Under the pieces are notes generated by a model. It saw only the letters and a program-made list of their open reading frames with translations, was not told the DNA's origin and made no database searches. The translations under genes were made by a program, and so were the position numbers. Below are positions 59,502 through 64,000 of a stretch of DNA of 64,000 nt, in pieces (position 1 is the stretch's first letter; each line of letters starts with the position of its first letter). This DNA is from Acidobacteriota bacterium. GTDB lineage: Bacteria; Acidobacteriota; Blastocatellia; Pyrinomonadales; Pyrinomonadaceae. Where the stretch lies: positions 1,202,062 through 1,266,061 of the forward strand of contig JAHBSI010000001.1 in assembly GCA_019639195.1 (NCBI GenBank), read 5' to 3'.

Positions 59502-61088
59502 GTGCTGAAGCCTTCCAAAAACTTTTTCTCGACCAGACGCCTTCGAGCTGTCGGCTTGACCGTTGTCGTCTTTCTTGCGGGCGTGGCTGTTCCGACGATC
59601 TACTCGCAAAAGAGGTCCGGATCCGCCCGCGAAAGCTTAAAAACTGCCATCAAGCTGACACGGGACAACGAACTCAAGAAGAGCGAAGCTATCCTGCGAG
59701 ACCTCCTTGCGACGGACCCGAAGAATACAGACGCCCGCACCGAACTCGCCTTTAATCTCACAAAGCAGCGCCAATTCGTTGACGCTTACGAAACGGTGCT
59801 CACGGTCCTTGATAAGGATAAAAAGGATTCGCGGGCACTGTCCGTCCTCGGCTCGATCCTGCTTGCCAGCGGAAGGCTTCGCGAGGCCCGGGCGATCATC
59901 TATCGAACGCTTGATCTCGACCGAGGCGAACATTTGGCGTGGGCGTGCCTCGGGATGCTCGATTATTACGACAATAATGTCAATCAGGCGATCAACAGCC
60001 TGAAGCAGGCGATCTACCTTGCCCCGCGTGAACCCGATTACTACTTCTCGCTTGCACAGGCATCAGTGCGTGCCGATCACTACAAGGACGCGGCGACGGC
60101 GTATGACCGCTTTCTTGCCGTTTCCGGCATTATGGACACCGACCGCCGCGAACGGATCAAGGGCCTGGTCAGTTTCCTTCTCTATCTCGGCGAAAGGCCG
60201 TCGCTATATGATGCGAGCGGTCCGGATACTACGCGTTTCAAGTTCGAGCTTGACAACAATCGCCCGCTGATCGAGGTTTACCTTAACGGCTACGAGAAAC
60301 CGTTCCGCTTTGTCATTGATACGGGATCGGGAATGACAGTGATCTCGACCAAGGCCGCACAGGTTCTGGGGATGAAGGAAGTTGCTCGCGGCGGCAACGG
60401 CCGCGGTGTCGGAGGCGACGGGAAGTTTCCGATCGTTTACGGTTTTGTGAACGAACTGAAGATGGGTGACGTTGCGGTGCACAACATTCCTGTCTATATT
60501 CGCGACGTTCAATCCCGAAGTAATATCGACGGCTACCTCGGGCTTGCGGTCATCTCAAAGTACTTCACAACGATCGACTACGGCACGAATACGGTGATTA
60601 TGTCGAAGGAAGACACAGGCGAGGTCTTTTCAAACGAGAATGCGGACCACACACTGCCTTTGCGTCTTACGCCGACCGGATTCCTAAGCGGCGAGGTCGG
60701 TGTTGCCGGCATCGAGGCTAACCTGAATTTCATCGTCGATACGGCCGCGAGCATTTCCGTGATCTCGGACAACGTGGCCGCTGCCGAGGCGATCAAGAAA
60801 TACCTCAGCGACAAACGCTATAAGGTCGTCGGTACGGCCGGAGTGGTCATCGATGCTCCCGCATTCCTGCTGCCGCGTGTTACATTTGGCCGTAACGTGC
60901 GTGCGCCGCTCGTTGCGGTCGCCCTCGACCTGGACGTTATCAATGAGACTTCCGGATTCGAGCAGGCGGGGATCCTGGGTGGGAATTTCCTAAAGAATTA
61001 CCGCGTCGCGTTCGATTTCAAGCGGTCGCGCGTGAAGCTTACGCCGGTTGTCCCCGAGAATCTTGACAATGCCGGGATCGAGCCCTAA
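59502..61088 (+). CDS. Exported or anchored TPR protein with tandem retropepsin-like aspartyl domains
   Basis: An N-terminal signal anchor (about 18-35) is followed by four or five TPR units (about 45-215) and then two retropepsin-like modules. The first carries VIDTGSGMTVIS (about 271-282) and the second IVDTAASISVIS (about 411-422), in the place of the catalytic DTG/S loop. The second has Ala for Gly. Pepsin-like activity would need the two modules to pair, as in gag or Ddi1-type proteases. I chose a GTG at 59502 preceded by GGAGGGG; an upstream in-frame start would overlap the previous gene. Substrates are unknown. Confidence 0.8.
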   Translation: MLKPSKNFFSTRRLRAVGLTVVVFLAGVAVPTIYSQKRSGSARESLKTAIKLTRDNELKKSEAILRDLLATDPKNTDARTELAFNLTKQRQFVDAYETVLTVLDKDKKDSRALSVLGSILLASGRLREARAIIYRTLDLDRGEHLAWACLGMLDYYDNNVNQAINSLKQAIYLAPREPDYYFSLAQASVRADHYKDAATAYDRFLAVSGIMDTDRRERIKGLVSFLLYLGERPSLYDASGPDTTRFKFELDNNRPLIEVYLNGYEKPFRFVIDTGSGMTVISTKAAQVLGMKEVARGGNGRGVGGDGKFPIVYGFVNELKMGDVAVHNIPVYIRDVQSRSNIDGYLGLAVISKYFTTIDYGTNTVIMSKEDTGEVFSNENADHTLPLRLTPTGFLSGEVGVAGIEANLNFIVDTAASISVISDNVAAAEAIKKYLSDKRYKVVGTAGVVIDAPAFLLPRVTFGRNVRAPLVAVALDLDVINETSGFEQAGILGGNFLKNYRVAFDFKRSRVKLTPVVPENLDNAGIEP

Positions 61089-61550
61089 ATGAAGACAAGC
61101 CTTTATCTTGAGACGTCCGTCATCGGAGCGTATCTGGACAACGGCGACGCATTTCGCCGCGACCTGACGATCCGCTGGTGGGAGCACGAGATGCAGGATT
61201 ACGATGCGTTCTCGTCATACCTTGTCCGACGCGAACTCGAACACTTTCCCGAACCGCATCGCACCGGCTATCTGAACCTCGCAAAAGAGACCAACGAACT
61301 CGACATCCCGGAAGAAGCCGCCATTCTAGCCGAAGGCTACATCGAACGCGGCGTCATCCACAGACGCTTTCTCTCGAACGCCGTGCATTACGCCGTTGCG
61401 TCCGTTTACAAGCTCGATTATTTCGTTACGTGGGATTTTGGCCACCTTGCCAACATTCGAAAACAGGCGCGCCTGCGGCTCTTCAACACCGCCGCCGGCT
61501 TCGCCTCACCAACGATCATCACACCCGAATTCCTCGTCCACTCGATCTAG
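61089..61550 (+). CDS. PIN-domain protein with altered active site
   Basis: The fold matches PIN (VapC-like) ribonucleases: an N-terminal YLETSVIG strand-turn, RRELEHF with a conserved Glu (49), VHYAVASVYKLD, and TWDFGHL (Asp116). Two of the usual four acidic residues are changed: the first Asp is Glu8 and the third is Asn97. It begins directly after the stop codon of the protease gene, with no intergenic space for an antitoxin, and no antitoxin-like gene is seen on either side. It may be inactive, act only on specific RNAs, or be a domesticated toxin. Confidence 0.72.
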   Translation: MKTSLYLETSVIGAYLDNGDAFRRDLTIRWWEHEMQDYDAFSSYLVRRELEHFPEPHRTGYLNLAKETNELDIPEEAAILAEGYIERGVIHRRFLSNAVHYAVASVYKLDYFVTWDFGHLANIRKQARLRLFNTAAGFASPTIITPEFLVHSI

Positions 61551-61561
61551 CCCGTTTCGCC

Positions 61562-61590
61562 AAGCCCGCCAGAAGGGCTTTTCATTTATT
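61562..61590 (+). terminator. Hairpin terminator after the PIN gene
   Basis: AAGCCC (61562-61567) pairs with GGGCTT (61575-61580) around a 7-nt loop and is followed by TTCATTTATTTT. It lies shortly after the stop codon of the PIN-domain gene. Confidence 0.65.
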
Positions 61591-61729
61591 TTTCAAAGAC
61601 CCTAAAGCCTCAGACTCCTTCCTATTCTGACCGGAAACCCTATTCTTGTCTGGTACTATTTTAGGCGAGGCTTACAGACCAATGCCCGTGAATCTGTTCT
61701 ATCTGGATAATCTTGTTGGAGTCCTTACT
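61591..61729. other. Intergenic stretch with interleaved complementary segments
   Basis: No gene is seen. CCTAAA (61601-61606) can pair with TTTAGG (61660-61665) and GCCTC (61607-61611) with GAGGC (61667-61671). The segments interleave in the order of a pseudoknot. This could be chance, or a short structured RNA. Confidence 0.3.
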
Positions 61730-62299
61730 CTATCGTAACTTCGTCATTAAAATACGTTCTGGAATTAAAGGCATTTCTGAAGAGCTATATTTAAAGGTTT
61801 CGAAACGGCCATCGCCATTTTGATCTGAATAGACCAAAACAGCACTCATCGCTAAACGATCTTTAATCTTTCCGGTTGAATCAACTTCAACCCAATTACC
61901 TCTCATGACATAACAAAATGGTTGCTTGTTTACTGAAAACACTTTCAAATACTGAATTGCCCATGACTTATCTTTAATGTCTGGATCCCGCTCAACGTTG
62001 AATGGAATATTGCCATCTGCATTTTGAATCACATCCATTATTGGACTAAAACTCGTTTGCACTATCTTTGCTTTTGAAGTTTCCTTATATATTTCTCTCG
62101 ACTGCTCACTGAACAAGGACAAATCTGGCAATTTCCAGCCTGCATCGTTTATTAGTTGCTTCGAACCATCATCGATATGAAAAGTCGGTGGAGTCGGTGT
62201 TCGCTTAATCGTCTCATGATTGTTTTCTTGAGCTATATCTTTCTGAGTTTGGCATGATGCGCCGAATGAAATGAGACACAATAAAGTAAAGACGCGCAT
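61730..62299 (-). CDS. Putative exported protein or lipoprotein, AT-rich gene
   Basis: The N-terminus has a hydrophobic helix and a cysteine at position 17 in FGASC, a weak lipobox, so it may be a lipoprotein. The rest is hydrophilic with a final beta-like region containing DQNGDGRFE, which could bind calcium. I do not recognise a family. The coding sequence is visibly more AT-rich than the window average, with many A/T-ending codons, suggesting recent acquisition. The ATG at 62299 gives the more typical signal sequence; another start lies three codons upstream. Confidence 0.55.
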   Translation of the reverse strand: MRVFTLLCLISFGASCQTQKDIAQENNHETIKRTPTPPTFHIDDGSKQLINDAGWKLPDLSLFSEQSREIYKETSKAKIVQTSFSPIMDVIQNADGNIPFNVERDPDIKDKSWAIQYLKVFSVNKQPFCYVMRGNWVEVDSTGKIKDRLAMSAVLVYSDQNGDGRFETFKYSSSEMPLIPERILMTKLR

Positions 62300-62329
62300 G
62301 ATTGTCATAAGATCTTGTGCCTTCGATTG

Positions 62330-62434
62330 TCACAAATTATTATAGAGCGGCTCGTCGCATGCCGAGGTCTGCGCCACCCAGAAGAAGACGAACCCGCAAA
62401 CTATACCCGCGGCCAACACAATAAGCGTTCTCAT
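62330..62434 (-). CDS. 34-residue membrane or exported peptide
   Basis: The peptide starts MRTLIVLAAGIVCGFVFFWV and ends CDEPLYNNL, so it is either a signal peptide with a very short mature part or a single-pass membrane peptide. A strong GGAGG ribosome-binding site lies 7 nt before the ATG on the minus strand. No family is recognised. It is between two AT-rich genes on the same strand. Confidence 0.45.
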   Translation of the reverse strand: MRTLIVLAAGIVCGFVFFWVAQTSACDEPLYNNL

Positions 62435-62612
62435 CGTTTTGCCTCCAATGCTTTCACTTTCCAGTTTACGAGCTTTTCTGTCTCGACCAAGATGCCGCTA
62501 TTGACTTTATCCCCTCATGCGGACAAGTTCTCCTTAACCCGAAAATTCCATTTTAAATTGGTCACAATCGGGGGAGGTTAACACGATCTTTGTTATTACT
62601 CTTGGCATTTAT
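62435..62612. other. Intergenic stretch, nothing recognised
   Basis: No gene is seen. A plus-strand open stretch over about 62315-62581 has no ribosome-binding site and an unconvincing product. The stretch carries the leader of the 34-residue peptide gene on the minus strand. Confidence 0.5.
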
Positions 62613-63125
62613 CTATTCAAAATCAGGATAAAATCCACCATACTCTCCGGTTCTCATCCTATTCACAATACTCATCGGGTCCATAACAACCCCTATCTCC
62701 GCGTTTCTATTTTCACCCGTTAATTTTCCTACTCTGGTAAAAGCATCGTCTCCTATATGCCAAACGTACCATCTCTCAGAAATTTTTATCGGCTCCTCTC
62801 CTTCTGTGTGCCCGTAATCGTTGGTATTTCTAAACAAGATATGATCTAGCTTTCCAATTTCATTAGATTTGCCGACCTTTTCCCAAAAACCCAGCTTTAC
62901 ACCCCATTTTGTGACGCAATGAGCATAAAACTCCACTTCTCCTTTAACGATCTCTCCAAAATCAGGACTTGAACCAAGAGGATATTCTTCTCTGAACGCT
63001 CTAATTACATCGCTGTTCAATTGTGTTAAATCAAAAGCAATAAGCTGAAAATATTTCTTCGTATGGTCATTTATCTTCACTGAAAAAATGTCTCCAATCT
63101 TTGTAACTACTCGTTTTGTCTTCAT
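62613..63125 (-). CDS. Imm26-like immunity protein
   Basis: The pattern of the protein resembles the Imm26 immunity family of polymorphic toxin systems: KIGDIFSVKIND, KKYFQLIAFDLTQL, KGEVEFYAHCVTKWGVKLG, a WEKVG motif, and a C-terminal RMRTGEYGGFYPD. Such proteins neutralise a cognate toxin delivered between bacteria. No toxin module is recognisable upstream, so it is either an orphan or paired with the unusual protein at 63190. I chose the ATG at 63125; a GTG at 63134 overlaps the stop codon of a frame described under the next gene. The sequence is AT-rich compared with the rest of the window. Confidence 0.55.
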   Translation of the reverse strand: MKTKRVVTKIGDIFSVKINDHTKKYFQLIAFDLTQLNSDVIRAFREEYPLGSSPDFGEIVKGEVEFYAHCVTKWGVKLGFWEKVGKSNEIGKLDHILFRNTNDYGHTEGEEPIKISERWYVWHIGDDAFTRVGKLTGENRNAEIGVVMDPMSIVNRMRTGEYGGFYPDFE

Positions 63126-63189
63126 AAATATCACTTAATGCCGAGTTGCTCCCCGTGTTTAGGCGACCACGCAACTTCTCGAGCCCTTT

Positions 63190-64000
63190 CTAAAGCCTCA
63201 GAGCCGGGAAAAGTTTCGCGGGGTCGCCCTGCACTGGAATGTTGTTCGGATGACCAAACTGCATTCGTAAAGCTTCGACTCTGGTACGCAGTTCGAGCGG
63301 AAGTTGCCTGCATAAGCTTTGTTTTTTATTCGATTTTTTATACATAAGCATCCATCGCTGTCCGTACGCGTCATATAAGCTCATAAACAATTGATCGCTG
63401 CATCCTAAGGTGATCCAGTCTTCGTAGGCTTTTGCCGCAAGCTTGCGATCTCCTAGACTGAAATAGATCTCTGCTGTTAGATACGCTCGATCAGCGCTAT
63501 CGCCCGGCAGCTGAGATAGAACCTTCAGTGCCGCGACGGGTTTTGAGCAGCGCAAAAGTCCGGCAACGATCTTTGGGATCAGGGTTCCGGCGTTTTTCTC
63601 GTTCTTATTCAGATCAGCGAGTGATAGATAGATGTCAGATGCCTCTGTCATCGATCGTTCGGCCGACTGAAGGTCATTTGTTTCAAAATAGACCTGGGAT
63701 AGATAGGTTTTCGCGGCCGCCAACTCAAACAATAGATCACGTTTGGTCAAGTGGGTTCTGATAGGATCCTTTACCGCACTCTCCAGATCACGCACACCGT
63801 TTATTGTGCGGGCGAGCTGGGGCAAGGCGTCTGTCTCCTTCTTATATTCGGGGTCTAAACAGGCAAGCCGATCCCTATCTGAATATTCATACCCATGAAG
63901 CGAATACATCGCCTTTTCAAAATAGCAGTCTCCATCTTTCGAGCACATGGATGCGCATACGGTTACCGAGTCCTGCGCACGCAGGATACTAAAACCGGCG
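63190..64000 (-). CDS. Exported TPR-like protein, 5' end beyond the window, possible 3' frameshift
   Basis: The open frame continues past the right edge of the window, and the last upstream residues (FSILRAQ before DSVTV) look like the end of a signal peptide. The visible part is helical and consistent with degenerate TPR units, with several cysteines near the start (CASMCSKDGDC). The frame closes at 63190 with ...AKLFPALRL. If one base were added in the TTTTCCC run near 63205, the frame would continue for about 20 more codons as LFPGSEALERAREVA... to a stop at 63131, where it would overlap a GTG start of the immunity-like gene. No family is recognised. Confidence 0.6.
   Translation of the reverse strand, partial: AGFSILRAQDSVTVCASMCSKDGDCYFEKAMYSLHGYEYSDRDRLACLDPEYKKETDALPQLARTINGVRDLESAVKDPIRTHLTKRDLLFELAAAKTYLSQVYFETNDLQSAERSMTEASDIYLSLADLNKNEKNAGTLIPKIVAGLLRCSKPVAALKVLSQLPGDSADRAYLTAEIYFSLGDRKLAAKAYEDWITLGCSDQLFMSLYDAYGQRWMLMYKKSNKKQSLCRQLPLELRTRVEALRMQFGHPNNIPVQGDPAKLFPALRL

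Noticed and set aside
62315..62581. Plus-strand open frame in the AT-rich patch
   Set aside because: No ribosome-binding site, unconvincing composition, and it overlaps the better-supported 34-residue minus-strand peptide.
1..64000. CRISPR arrays, insertion sequences, prophage genes, further tRNA or rRNA genes
   Set aside because: I saw no regularly spaced repeats, transposase or integrase genes, or tRNA cloverleaf apart from the tmRNA ends. This was by reading, not by a covariance or repeat-finding program.

Overview
The window reads as a chromosomal segment of a member of the Acidobacteriota, probably the Blastocatellia/Pyrinomonadaceae branch. This placement is inferred from content, not from a marker alignment. 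The content includes a membrane-anchored winged-helix/TolB-like/TPR regulator, large secreted delta-60 and FG-GAP repeat proteins with regular 45-residue units, many exported proteins cut at an A-x-A/G|Q-type site, an MEP isoprenoid pathway, and a Gram-negative envelope (SPOR/SpoIID, RseP, MurJ, YceI). Base composition is moderately GC-rich throughout, except for a clearly AT-rich patch near 61.7-63.1 kb.

Layout. 0.2-5.98 kb (+): a penicillin-binding-type transpeptidase with a lysine-rich linker, an exported helical protein, then rnc-lepB-psuG. 5.98-7.26 kb (-): an SH3-type exported protein and ruvC. 7.4-12.3 kb (+): an unknown protein translationally coupled to fumarylacetoacetase, YceI, mobA, purF. 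12.5-12.9 kb: tmRNA (ssrA). 12.9-14.5 kb (-): a ChaN-like protein and a zinc-ribbon membrane protein. 14.6-18.3 kb (+): murI-rph-fabG-rhomboid-trmB. 18.4-23.7 kb: a CadC-like regulator (-) divergent from a 1046-residue repeat protein (+), with three tandem 11-bp direct repeats between them that look like the regulator's binding site.

23.8-36.9 kb (-) is a 13-kb run of twelve genes, mostly joined by 1-4 nt overlaps or very short gaps. It encodes a UDP-sugar epimerase, a deacetylase/glycosyltransferase fusion, a sugar aminotransferase, a sugar dehydrogenase, an acetyltransferase, a flavin oxidoreductase, a polysaccharide deacetylase, a UbiA-type polyprenyl-phosphate transferase, two polytopic glycosyltransferases, a tiny zinc-ribbon protein and, at the end, peptide deformylase. 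It looks like an envelope-glycan locus. A CACAGAG-type inverted repeat sits inside it.

37-49 kb: exported proteins of unknown role, a PlsC acyltransferase, an M14 metallopeptidase, a second delta-60 protein and a SPOR/SpoIID protein. These are followed by what I consider the most surprising gene: an exported protein whose mature part resembles a type II restriction endonuclease, with no methyltransferase anywhere in the window. It is overlapped by a 28-residue membrane peptide. Then come miaA-hfq-tmk-holB and a DUF2752 protein. 49-58.6 kb (-): ispG-rseP-dxr, a DinB-like protein, hisS, a gamma-carbonic anhydrase-like protein, murJ and dacB. 58.8-61.6 kb (+): Ogg2-type glycosylase, a TPR/retropepsin protein and a PIN-domain protein. 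61.7-64 kb (-): a small AT-rich accessory patch with a putative lipoprotein, a 34-residue membrane peptide, an Imm26-like immunity protein and the truncated end of an exported protein that may carry a frameshift.
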